Assembly (NCBI RefSeq): GCF_004005865.1 | Contig: NZ_SACN01000003.1 | Span: 434,001 to 498,000 of the forward strand | Direction of reading: 5' to 3' | DNA length: 64,000 nucleotides | Source: Sphingomonas crocodyli | GTDB taxonomy: Bacteria > Pseudomonadota > Alphaproteobacteria > Sphingomonadales > Sphingomonadaceae | Shown here: piece by piece, positions 36,015 to 43,853 of the stretch | Layout: each line of letters opens with the position of its first letter | How positions within the stretch are numbered: position 1 is the first letter of the stretch | The notes under the pieces: model-generated | The model's database searches: none | Told to the model about the DNA's origin: nothing | Seen by the model: the letters and a program-made list of their open reading frames with translations, nothing else | Made by a program: the position numbers and the translations under genes

Positions 36015-36167
36015 ATGATGCGCCAGAACCGCGACCGATCGCACCCCGACGACCGGCCCCACAATCGCGAGGTCGAGGACGAGATGATCAAGAAACCGCG
36101 ACAGGAGGGCGAGCCGCCCCGACCCGCGACCGAGCCGGCAAAGCCCGGCTCCAAAGGCGGCGGCTGA
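36015..36167 (+). CDS. Small hydrophilic protein (50 residues)
   Basis: Reads from ATG 36015 (second ATG at 36018) to TGA 36165-36167, with AGGAG six bases upstream. The protein is highly charged and rich in Arg, Glu and Pro, with a Gly-Ser-Lys-Gly tail; it is predicted disordered. It follows the DUF2383-like gene by 16 bases, so they probably form an EcfG-driven pair. It resembles in style the other small hydrophilic proteins of the window (10297, 5735) without clear sequence identity. Confidence 0.6.
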   Translation: MMRQNRDRSHPDDRPHNREVEDEMIKKPRQEGEPPRPATEPAKPGSKGGG

Positions 36168-36216
36168 TCGCTTGCCGTATGTGCCGGCGCCCCTGCCCAG
36201 GCGGGGGCGTATCATT

Positions 36217-38682
36217 CTATCTGATTAATCGATCCCAACGGCCATAATGCTCGCGGATATTACCCCGCGGGAGGCTCAGTCCGATGAGCGCCAGCCCTAT
36301 GAGAATGTTGGCGATCCTGTGTGCGCTACCACCTTCAAACAGGAACGGGGTCACGACCAGCGCCGCACCCAGCGGTATGAGCAGATAGCGTAGCGGGCGA
36401 GCCACTTCGGCCGCAGCGAGTGAGATCGCGGTGAGCGCCAGGAAGCCGATCACATGATCGGCATCGGCCATCGCACCCTGTGCCCCAAAGCTCAGCCTCG
36501 TGAACAGCAGCGAGCCTGCCAACAGCGCCGCGATACCCAAGGACCAGGGAAGACTTACCCCGCCACCCCACATGTCCGCCAGAACCGTACCGGGGCGACG
36601 GTCGAACTCGTCGCCGGGCTTTTCGCGCTGGCCCTCGTCGGTGTCACCGAACAGGAAGACACGAAGCCACGGCCGTCCCGCCTGCGCGCGGCGACGCATA
36701 AACTGAAGCGTCGCGAGCAGTTCGTCGAGCGAGTAGGGAATCTGGATCAGCATCGCCGCGGCGCCAACGAGCGTCAGTGTCGCCCATGTGCCGATAACGA
36801 TCGGTTGAATGATCACGAACAGGATCGAGACCACGCCGAGCGGCGCGATCATCAGTCCGAACAAAAACACGAGCCACGGCATCGACCGCCAGCGCGCTCG
36901 CGATCCGACGATCCCCGTCACGATCTCGAGCGCATAAGTATAGCCGCCGAGTGCCGCATCGGGGATCGGGAAGGCGCGTGACACCGAAGAGGTGATGACA
37001 GCCTCGGTGCCATTCTTCTGCGGCTCATCGGGCAGACCGGAAAAGAAGGGATCCCAGACCCCGTCGATCTGTTCGAGCTGATATGCGGTCAGATAGCGGG
37101 CGACAAGCAGGCCGACCAGCGCGAGGAGAATGATGGGGAGCCGCTGGGTCCAAGCCGAGGGATTGTAGGACCAGCCCGGCGGGATAGCCGGGCCCGTCAT
37201 CGTGGCGACAACCGATGGACCGGGTTCGGGCTTGGCGCCGACCGCCAGCCCGAAGGCGAACGCGCCCACCAGCGTATCCGAAAGGAAAGCCGCCGGGTTT
37301 TCGGTCCAGAACAGGAAGGGTACCGCCATGATCAGGGCCGCCACACCGGCCGAAGCCCAGCGCGCCCAGGTCGCCTGCCAGGACAATGACAAGGCGGCGA
37401 ACAGCATCAGCGCGGCGCCGAGCAGGATCTCCGACCAGAAGAGCAGCGGCTCTTCAACCTGCACGATCACCGGCTGGACGAGGATCCAGAGCCCAAGCGC
37501 GATATTGGTAAAATGCGCCCACCGCGTCTCGCGATGCTCAGCGCGGCGGCGGCGTTCATAGCCAAGCCGCAAAGCCTCGGCATCGTGGCCTGCATCCTCG
37601 GCCTCGACGACGAAGGCCGGCGCCGTCAGGCGGTTCATTTCGTACCAGCCGGCCGGATCCTTCTTGAGCGCCTTGACGATTGCCGGAAGTTTGTCGGCCA
37701 ATCGGTGGCGCGGCTCCCAGCCCAGCAGCTTGCGCGCCCGGCTGATGTCGATTGCATAATGGTCGCTCGCCATGCGGGTCATGAACGGCTGGATGAAGGG
37801 CCGTTCGCCCTGGTCGAGGGCGTCGGGAACGACCGGCTCGGCCTTGTCTTGAGCCCAGGCGCCAACGCCGGCGATCGGCGCCGGCACCCGGATGGTCGGC
37901 CACGCCCCCTCACCGTGGATCAGGCGGCCCAGGCGATCCTGAAGATCGGCATAGCCGAGCGTGTGTTCTTCCCCCACCAGGATCACTGTCTCGCCCGGCA
38001 GGTCTCGCCGTCGGTCGACGGTGCGCACGAAGGCGTCGATCATGTCCTCACGATGAAGCATCGCCTGACCGGCATCGGTATCGCCCGAATAGAGATAGCT
38101 CTGGAAATCGCGCTCGTAGATGCGGGCGATCTGATTGGCAAACGTCGGCACCGACGTTCGCTCATCATAGACCCCGGCAAGGTGCAGGAAGACGACCGGC
38201 ATGTCGCCGCGTTCATCGCGGATCGCATCTTCGGTCTCAGCCTTGGATTTGGGATAGGCCCAGTCCGGGGCGATCGGCCGGCTCTCATCGATGCGTTCAC
38301 CCGGCCGCCCCGGAGCATGGACCAGCATCGTCCCCGAATAGAGAAACTGCTCGACCTTGAATGCGCGTAATTCGCGAAGCAGCCGTCGGCTGCCCTCAAC
38401 GTTGACGGCGCGATATTGCGGTTTTTCGTCGCCCGAAAAGTCGAAAAAAGCCGCAAGATGGATGACGGTGGCGATCCGCTCGCCATACCGTTCGCGTACC
38501 TCGAGCATGGCTTGGGCCATGCTCTTGTCATCCGTGAGGTCGACTTCGATGATCGGGAAGCCGACATCCTTGGCTTCCATGTCCAGACCGACGATCTGGT
38601 AGCGGTCGCCCAAAGCCCTAGCGAGCGAGCGCCCTATATTGCCCGACGCGCCCGTGATCAGGACGATTGGTTTGCCCGTCAT
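36217..38682 (-). CDS. SDR-membrane fusion with SPW-type repeats and a VKOR-like domain
   Basis: An 821-residue fusion. Residues 1-350 are an extended SDR/epimerase (GASGNIGRSLARAL at 11-24; catalytic Tyr-x3-Lys in YPKSK near 143). After a linker, about a dozen transmembrane helices follow. Residues 390-480 resemble SPW repeats (NIALGLWILVQPVIV). Residues about 510-665 resemble the vitamin-K-epoxide-reductase-like segment I associate with this fusion family: DGVWDPFFSG, SRAFPIPDAALGGYTY, then GTWATLTL at 631-638. I recall family members with Cys-x-x-Cys at the last site; here it is Ala634 and Thr637. Function is unknown; a membrane redox or lipid-linked role is inferred. A minus-strand EcfG-like promoter lies upstream. 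Confidence 0.75.
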   Translation of the reverse strand: MTGKPIVLITGASGNIGRSLARALGDRYQIVGLDMEAKDVGFPIIEVDLTDDKSMAQAMLEVRERYGERIATVIHLAAFFDFSGDEKPQYRAVNVEGSRRLLRELRAFKVEQFLYSGTMLVHAPGRPGERIDESRPIAPDWAYPKSKAETEDAIRDERGDMPVVFLHLAGVYDERTSVPTFANQIARIYERDFQSYLYSGDTDAGQAMLHREDMIDAFVRTVDRRRDLPGETVILVGEEHTLGYADLQDRLGRLIHGEGAWPTIRVPAPIAGVGAWAQDKAEPVVPDALDQGERPFIQPFMTRMASDHYAIDISRARKLLGWEPRHRLADKLPAIVKALKKDPAGWYEMNRLTAPAFVVEAEDAGHDAEALRLGYERRRRAEHRETRWAHFTNIALGLWILVQPVIVQVEEPLLFWSEILLGAALMLFAALSLSWQATWARWASAGVAALIMAVPFLFWTENPAAFLSDTLVGAFAFGLAVGAKPEPGPSVVATMTGPAIPPGWSYNPSAWTQRLPIILLALVGLLVARYLTAYQLEQIDGVWDPFFSGLPDEPQKNGTEAVITSSVSRAFPIPDAALGGYTYALEIVTGIVGSRARWRSMPWLVFLFGLMIAPLGVVSILFVIIQPIVIGTWATLTLVGAAAMLIQIPYSLDELLATLQFMRRRAQAGRPWLRVFLFGDTDEGQREKPGDEFDRRPGTVLADMWGGGVSLPWSLGIAALLAGSLLFTRLSFGAQGAMADADHVIGFLALTAISLAAAEVARPLRYLLIPLGAALVVTPFLFEGGSAHRIANILIGLALIGLSLPRGNIREHYGRWDRLIR

Positions 38683-38722
38683 ATATCCGCCTCCGGCGAT
38701 CCATCAGCGTCCCCGACAGGGA

Positions 38723-38747
38723 GACGGTCGGCGCGGCGGTTGGTTCC
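38723..38747 (-). promoter_or_regulatory. Candidate EcfG-type promoter (CGTC) for the SDR-membrane fusion gene
   Basis: Read on the minus strand: GGAAC (38747-38743), 16-base spacer, CGTC (38726-38723). Forty bases precede the ATG at 38682. Confidence 0.5.
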
Positions 38748-38800
38748 GGACCAAGCTCATCGACGCCAAGTCCCTGCAAGGATTATAAGAAATGGACCAG

Positions 38801-39323
38801 TGTGATGCGGTCTTATTGACGCGACCACAAACTGCGCGATACGCGGCGCGTCATCGTCGACGACCCGATACCGACGCCGCAGCTCCTACCGGCTCGTCGC
38901 CAAGCCGACCTCGACGGTGCCGCGATCGATCCAGGCCAGGGAGATCGATGGCAAGGGTGGCAGCTATCTGACGCGGAACAACATCACGGCAGGGGTGGTC
39001 CGACGGCGGGGTCGATAAGCTCGCGCATACTGGTCGATTTCCCCGTGCAGACTGGTCATGACATCTAGCTGCACAACATGGCCGTCAAGGCGCTGTTAGA
39101 CGAAGCCCAGCGTCACCGCAGCCATGGCTGCATCCGTTCTGGACGCGTCAGATTGCGCCGCTGTGGTCGCCCGCGATGGGTGTTCCTGACAGATAGCACA
39201 GGGTGCGTGGCACCCTCGAGGCGAGTTTTCGTCTCGCTGCCGAGGGCAAATCCCGTCGGTCTGCGCTATCAGAGAGTGCTCGTCGACAATAGGGTAATCC
39301 GATTGTCCGGGCCGATCCTTTTA
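38801..39323 (+). pseudogene. Decayed duplicate of the L,D-transpeptidase catalytic half
   Basis: This stretch follows, base by base with indels, the part of the L,D-transpeptidase gene from about 33537 to 34091. Matching landmarks include ACGCGGCGCGT, GTGCCGCGATCGATCCAGGC, AGCCATGGCTGCATCCG (the SHGCIR codons) and, at the end, GGTAATCCGATTGTCC. Frameshifts and lost segments prevent translation of a full domain, and the 5' half of the gene is missing. It lies in the same orientation as the intact gene. Part of its frame runs on into the Crp-family gene, which makes that gene look longer than it is. Confidence 0.85.
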
Positions 39324-39344
39324 TTTATGCTAAAGGCTGTGCAA

Positions 39345-40070
39345 ATGCACCAAAGCCCTCTTCTTCGGAAGCTCGAAGCCGTCGAGACGCTCAGCAGTTC
39401 AGAGGTCGACTGCCTGCAGCGGATGTGCGTCGACGTTCGCGAGATTTCACGGCGAGCGGACATTGTCTCGCGAGGCGATGATGCCGATTATGTTCATCTC
39501 ATGCTCGAGGGATGGGGAGCACGCTACTTCGATCTTCCTGATGGCTCTCGTCAGATTACCGCCTTCCTCATCCCCGGAGATTTTTGCGACATCCATGTGA
39601 CAACTCTGGCTGCGATGGATCATGGAATCATCGCGCTGACGAATTGCCGAGTTGCATTCATTGGTAAGAGCGCGATCGAAGAGGTGACTCGCTCCACGCC
39701 GGCTCTGACACGCGCGTTCTGGCGAGCCACGCTCGTGGATGAGGCCATCTTGCGTCAGTGGATCGTCAGCCTTGGTCGGCGGGATGCCAAGCAACGCATT
39801 GCCCACATGTTGTGTGAGCTTCACCTTCGATTGCGTTTGGTGGGCCTGACCGATGACGGCAATATGCACTTGCCACTCACACAAGAAGATATTGCTGACG
39901 CGTGCGGCCTTACGCCGGTTCACGTCAACCGCACGGTCCAGGGACTGCGCAAACAGGGCTTGGTGGATCGAGGAAGCGACCTGCACATCCTCAACGTGCA
40001 AGGACTGCGGCGGGTGGCAGCCTTCGACCCCAGCTATCTGCATCTCAAGCGGGCGGACCGCGCAGTTTGA
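39345..40070 (+). CDS. Crp/Fnr-family transcriptional regulator
   Basis: A 241-residue regulator with an N-terminal cyclic-nucleotide-binding-type beta roll (residues about 30-120, DGSRQITAFLIPGDFCDIHV) and a C-terminal winged helix (LTQEDIADACGLTPVHVNRTVQGLRKQGLV). The ATG at 39345 has AAAGG eight bases upstream and is preferred over ATG 39327 and over much earlier in-frame starts that fall in the L,D-transpeptidase fossil. It lacks the cysteine cluster of true Fnr. A paralog is encoded at 41500, and a PAS-like protein and a receiver protein lie between them. Confidence 0.88.
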   Translation: MHQSPLLRKLEAVETLSSSEVDCLQRMCVDVREISRRADIVSRGDDADYVHLMLEGWGARYFDLPDGSRQITAFLIPGDFCDIHVTTLAAMDHGIIALTNCRVAFIGKSAIEEVTRSTPALTRAFWRATLVDEAILRQWIVSLGRRDAKQRIAHMLCELHLRLRLVGLTDDGNMHLPLTQEDIADACGLTPVHVNRTVQGLRKQGLVDRGSDLHILNVQGLRRVAAFDPSYLHLKRADRAV

Positions 40071-40268
40071 GTGGGACTTCGCAAACCCTGGGTGCAAACC
40101 ACATCAGTGACTGGAACCAAACAGGGCCCGATGACGCGCTCCATACATATTTGATGCAATGGATGAGCGAGTTCGGGCCATTATGAGGACCGTCCGGCGA
40201 AAAGGTCATTACCGGTGCAAGTGCACGGCTGCGTTGCCATATGGAGGGAAGCGGGTTCAGATAGCTTG

Positions 40269-40979
40269 ATGCCGACCTATAGAATCCACCTCCGTCGCCG
40301 AAATTCTGTTGAGCCCGATATGATCGGTATCGTGTTCCCCGACCTGCACAGAGCCTATATCGAAACCTGCAGATCAATACCCGAAACTGCTCGCGATCTG
40401 CTGATCGACGGCGCGGATCCGATGGTGTGCGCCTATCTGATCTGCGACGATAAGGGACGGCAGCTGATGGAGGTTCCTTTCGCGGACGTTCTGTCGACGG
40501 CCGAGATACGTGTGAGCCGCGGGGCGGGTGGGACGCGACCGACCCATCAACGCGAGCCGGCGCGCGATGAGGCCGCACTGATCAGTTTCCGCCAGATCTT
40601 TGCCCGCGCCAATGCAGGTTGCATCCTGCTGACGCCCGAACTGGTCGTGAAAGACATCAACGAGTATGGCAGATTACACAGTCATACCGACCTCGAAGCC
40701 GTCCGAGACGTTTATGTTCTGGATGCTTTCGATCTCGCCGGTCCGCTCAAGACTATATTGGCGAAGTTCTGGACACTGCCGCAGTGCGGGGGCACCGCTC
40801 AGCTTGTCGACATGCCATATTGCGTGCTGGATGCAGCTGGAAACGCAATCAATGGTTGGTGGAGCGCGCGCGCCTGGCCTCTTGTTGGAGACGATGGCAG
40901 CGTGATCGGACTGGCCGCGTGGGGTGAACCTTCGGTCACGCCCCGCGCAGGCGGCAAGACGGCTGTCCTCTCCGCGTAG
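40269..40979 (+). CDS. DUF6894/PAS-like sensory protein
   Basis: A 236-residue soluble protein. Residues 1-80 (PTYRIHLRRRNSVEPDMIGIVFPDLHRAYIET) resemble the small DUF6894 domain of alphaproteobacteria. The rest looks like a PAS fold: FRQIFARANAGCILLTPELVVKDIN, then YCVLDAAGNAINGWWSARAWPLVGDDGSVIGLAAWG. There is no output domain, so it could be a stand-alone sensor acting with the receiver-only protein encoded on the opposite strand 17 bases away. About 200 bases upstream hold no clear promoter. Confidence 0.55.
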   Translation: MPTYRIHLRRRNSVEPDMIGIVFPDLHRAYIETCRSIPETARDLLIDGADPMVCAYLICDDKGRQLMEVPFADVLSTAEIRVSRGAGGTRPTHQREPARDEAALISFRQIFARANAGCILLTPELVVKDINEYGRLHSHTDLEAVRDVYVLDAFDLAGPLKTILAKFWTLPQCGGTAQLVDMPYCVLDAAGNAINGWWSARAWPLVGDDGSVIGLAAWGEPSVTPRAGGKTAVLSA

Positions 40980-40995
40980 CGAATCATCATGCCGG

Positions 40996-41385
40996 CTAGT
41001 GCTGTGACGTTTGGCCCGCTTCGATCCTGGTCGCCAGGATCCGCCCGACGACGCTGGAGCCCACCGGCTTTTGACAGCGCAGGATATCCCAGTATTTTTC
41101 GGGGATCGCCACGCGCTCGTACCCGGTCGCGAAGAGGATAGGTACGCCCCGCGTGCGAAGTTGATCGACGGCCGCGAACACCGTCTCCTGTCCCAGGCGA
41201 ATATCGACGACCGCTCCATCGATATGCGGTGTCGCTTCGATCAGATGGAGGGCCTGCTCGACCGATGCCGCGGGGCCGATGACCGTCGCGCCTTCCCCGA
41301 CGAGTTCAAACGTCAAGTCCTGGGCAAGGTAATATTCGTCCTCCACAACGATTATGATGCGATCTTTCAGGCTCAGTTTACACAT
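40996..41385 (-). CDS. Single-domain response regulator
   Basis: A 129-residue receiver-only protein. The acidic pair is in VVEDEYYLAQDL, the phosphorylatable Asp in DGAVVDIRLG, the Thr/Ser site in ILFATGYE and the Lys in CQKPVG. Receivers of this FATGYE type are often paired with HWE/HisKA2-family kinases in sphingomonads and feed the general stress response; such a kinase is not in the window. It converges tail-to-tail on the PAS-like gene. No output domain is present. Confidence 0.88.
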   Translation of the reverse strand: MCKLSLKDRIIIVVEDEYYLAQDLTFELVGEGATVIGPAASVEQALHLIEATPHIDGAVVDIRLGQETVFAAVDQLRTRGVPILFATGYERVAIPEKYWDILRCQKPVGSSVVGRILATRIEAGQTSQH

Positions 41386-41499
41386 GTCGCCGCCTACCTC
41401 TCATATTATGGAGCACGGACCGCACCCCTTGAGGACGTTCGCCCTCCCGATCGGCGATCTCGATGCCGCTCTCTTGACGCCCCGAGGCGATGTACTGGA

Positions 41500-42249
41500 T
41501 CAAGCATTGAGAGCCTGATGGGATTTTCGATGATGAAGATAGAATGGGCTAAACTCGCCCAGCCGGATGAGGGCTTCCCAGTCGAGAACAAAGACGCGGC
41601 GATGGCGCATCTCGACGATACCTTCGGCTCGCAGCGCCATAAGCACCCGGTTTACATGGACTGGGGTAATCGCCATTGCATCGGCAAGATGGAATTGGGT
41701 CATGGGAAGATCGAAGCTGAATCCCACCCCCTGCCCGATATATTCGTAGCGTGCCGCCATCTCGCAAAAAAAATGAGCCAGGCGTGAGCGCGAGCATTTC
41801 CGGCCGGCATTGGTAGACCATTGAATCTGTATCGCCGCATCCACTGCAGCATCGACTGCCATGGCCCCTGCGACCGCGGGAAAGGATGATTGAACGGACT
41901 GCAAAGCCGTTCTTGAGATATGAAGAAGCGTCACGTCTGTGAGGGCTTCAAGGCCTGTTGTTGCAAGGCCGAGCTTAGCAGACGGCTGATCAGCCATATC
42001 GCCTTCGATATGCAAAGCCGTTATCTGGCGCAGGCCAGATCTGAGCTGCTGAAAGCCAGATACGAGACCCGAACTTACGATCCAGACCCCTGAAACTTTT
42101 TCGCCGCAGATTGTGAAGCTTGTTCCTGCTTTTTTTCTAACAGCGCGGGTCGGCAATTTTTGCAAAGCGTCCAATTCCTCGTCGCTCAGGTTCGAGCGCG
42201 AGGCCAGGCGCGCCACGTAGAGGTCGATAGATGGCGTGGCGAGCGACAT
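41500..42249 (-). CDS. Crp/Fnr-family transcriptional regulator
   Basis: A 249-residue regulator starting at ATG 42249 with a strong GGAGGACATC ribosome site. The N-terminal sensory roll (SLVSGFQQL-like region, RQITALHIEGDMADQ) is followed by a winged helix with MTQFHLADAMAITPVHVNRVLMALRAEGIV. The DNA-reading helix TPVHVNR is the same as in the 39345 paralog, so both may recognise similar operators. A perfect 13-base palindrome lies about 110 bases upstream. No cysteine ligands for an iron-sulfur cluster are seen. Confidence 0.88.
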   Translation of the reverse strand: MSLATPSIDLYVARLASRSNLSDEELDALQKLPTRAVRKKAGTSFTICGEKVSGVWIVSSGLVSGFQQLRSGLRQITALHIEGDMADQPSAKLGLATTGLEALTDVTLLHISRTALQSVQSSFPAVAGAMAVDAAVDAAIQIQWSTNAGRKCSRSRLAHFFCEMAARYEYIGQGVGFSFDLPMTQFHLADAMAITPVHVNRVLMALRAEGIVEMRHRRVFVLDWEALIRLGEFSPFYLHHRKSHQALNA

Positions 42250-42571
42250 GATGTCCTCCTGCAGCCAGGCGGGAGCATGCTGTCTCCCAGTCATCAGCGC
42301 CTGGCGCATTCTGCCGATGATGCGAGACCCTAACGCACCCGGGTAACAGATGAGCCTAATCTAAATTAGATACCGGTGACATTAAGGTGGATTGTTCTGA
42401 AATCGCGGCTGGAGAAGAATGCGTACGGAAATGGATCAATTATTGTCCTCGGCGATATAGTACCATCGCGTTTTGCTATCGTAACGATGGGTGATTTTTA
42501 CTGTAATCCGCCGCTATTTCATCGCGCACATCCCTGAGGCCGTTCGGAGCGGACCGGTCTGCAGCAAGTGG
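42250..42571. other. Intergenic region with a 13-base palindrome
   Basis: About 320 bases, more AT-rich than its surroundings. It contains the perfect palindrome ATCTAAATTAGAT at 42359-42371, a plausible operator for the adjacent Crp-family gene. No gene is supported. Confidence 0.4.
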
Positions 42572-43819
42572 TTAGTCGATGAGCCGCGCACCGCGCTCGA
42601 AAGTGAGATAGCGCCAGATCCACTGGAACATGACCAGAGCGCGTCGGTCGAAACCGATCAGCAAATAGACATGAGCGAGCCCCCAGAGAAACCAGGCGAA
42701 GCGACCCTTCAGTTGATATTTGCCGAGGCTGTAGACGGCGGAGTGGCGACCGATGACCGCCGTATCGCCCCGACTGCGATAGCGAAATGGGCGCGGTATC
42801 GCGAGCACCCGCAGCTCACGCCCCAGATGCGTACCCTGCTGCTGAGCGACCTGCGCCAGCGCCGGCAACGCAGCGCCATCCTGCTCGAGAAGCGCGACGT
42901 CTCCGATCGCAAAGATGCGTTCATGACCGACCACCGCCATATTATCGGCAACCGGTATGCGGCCGTTCCGGTCGTGCGTGCCACCCAGCCAGGCAGCGCC
43001 CTGAGCGGCCTTGATGCCTGCGCCCCAGATGATGGTCCGGGCGTTGATGCGCCCCGCTTTTGTATCGAGGCCATGATCGTCAAGGCCCTCCACCGCGCAA
43101 CCCAGTCGGACATCGACTCCCATCCGGCGCAGCGCATCGACAGCATAGGTGCTCAGTTCTTCCGGAAAGGCTGACAGGATACGCGGACCAGCCTCCACCA
43201 GAATGATCTTGGCGCAGGCAGGATCGATGTTGCGGAAGTTCCCTTTGAGCGTGTGCCGCGCGAGTTCGGCGATGGTTCCGGCCATTTCAACGCCGGTGGG
43301 GCCACCGCCTACCACCACGAATGTGAGCAGCGCCTCCCTGTGGGCGGCATCGTCCGCACGCTCCGCATCCTCGAACGCCTTGAGCAGCGAGGCCCGGATA
43401 TGGCGTGCATCTGCGATCGACTTCGGCGCGGGCGCCTGTTGCGCCCATTCCGGATGCGCAAAGTAGTTGTACGCCGATCCGGTCGCAAGGACGAGCTGCT
43501 CGTACGGCACGGTCGTGCCGTCAGTCAGGGACACCTGCCGCCGATCGGGGTCTATCCCACAGACTTCGCCGAGCAACACACGGACGTTCTTCGCTTTGGC
43601 CAGAACCCCGCGGAGCGGCACGGCGATGTCGGCAGGCGACAGGGCTGCGGTCGCAACCTGATAGAGCAATGGCTGGAACAGATGATGATTGCGCTTGTCG
43701 ATCAGGGTGACGTCGACATCCGCACCCGCCAGCGCCCGGGCACAAGCCAGGCCGCCGAAACCGCCGCCGACGATCACGACTCTGCGGCGACCGTCGCCTC
43801 CCTGGTGTGCCTGTGACAT
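42572..43819 (-). CDS. ndh: Type II NADH dehydrogenase (NDH-2)
   Basis: A 415-residue FAD enzyme with two dinucleotide-binding motifs: VVIVGGGFGGLACARAL for FAD near residue 14 and TFVVVGGGPTGVEMAG for NADH near residue 165. Other family marks are NHHLFQPLLYQVATAALSP and the C-terminal IFAIGDVALL. The last 60 residues form an amphipathic membrane-attachment region. It transfers electrons from NADH to quinone without pumping protons. The ATG at 43819 has AGGAGAGGTTC upstream. It is immediately downstream, on the same strand, of the 752-residue gene (34 bases apart). Confidence 0.9.
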   Translation of the reverse strand: MSQAHQGGDGRRRVVIVGGGFGGLACARALAGADVDVTLIDKRNHHLFQPLLYQVATAALSPADIAVPLRGVLAKAKNVRVLLGEVCGIDPDRRQVSLTDGTTVPYEQLVLATGSAYNYFAHPEWAQQAPAPKSIADARHIRASLLKAFEDAERADDAAHREALLTFVVVGGGPTGVEMAGTIAELARHTLKGNFRNIDPACAKIILVEAGPRILSAFPEELSTYAVDALRRMGVDVRLGCAVEGLDDHGLDTKAGRINARTIIWGAGIKAAQGAAWLGGTHDRNGRIPVADNMAVVGHERIFAIGDVALLEQDGAALPALAQVAQQQGTHLGRELRVLAIPRPFRYRSRGDTAVIGRHSAVYSLGKYQLKGRFAWFLWGLAHVYLLIGFDRRALVMFQWIWRYLTFERGARLID

Positions 43820-43853
43820 GAACCTCTCCTGGGAATGGCGCCGTGGCGTCTCA

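Noticed and set aside
39078..39344. An 89-residue N-terminal extension of the Crp-family protein
   Set aside because: The extension is the end of the L,D-transpeptidase fossil, which happens to be in frame. The regulator starts at 39345, where a ribosome site is present.
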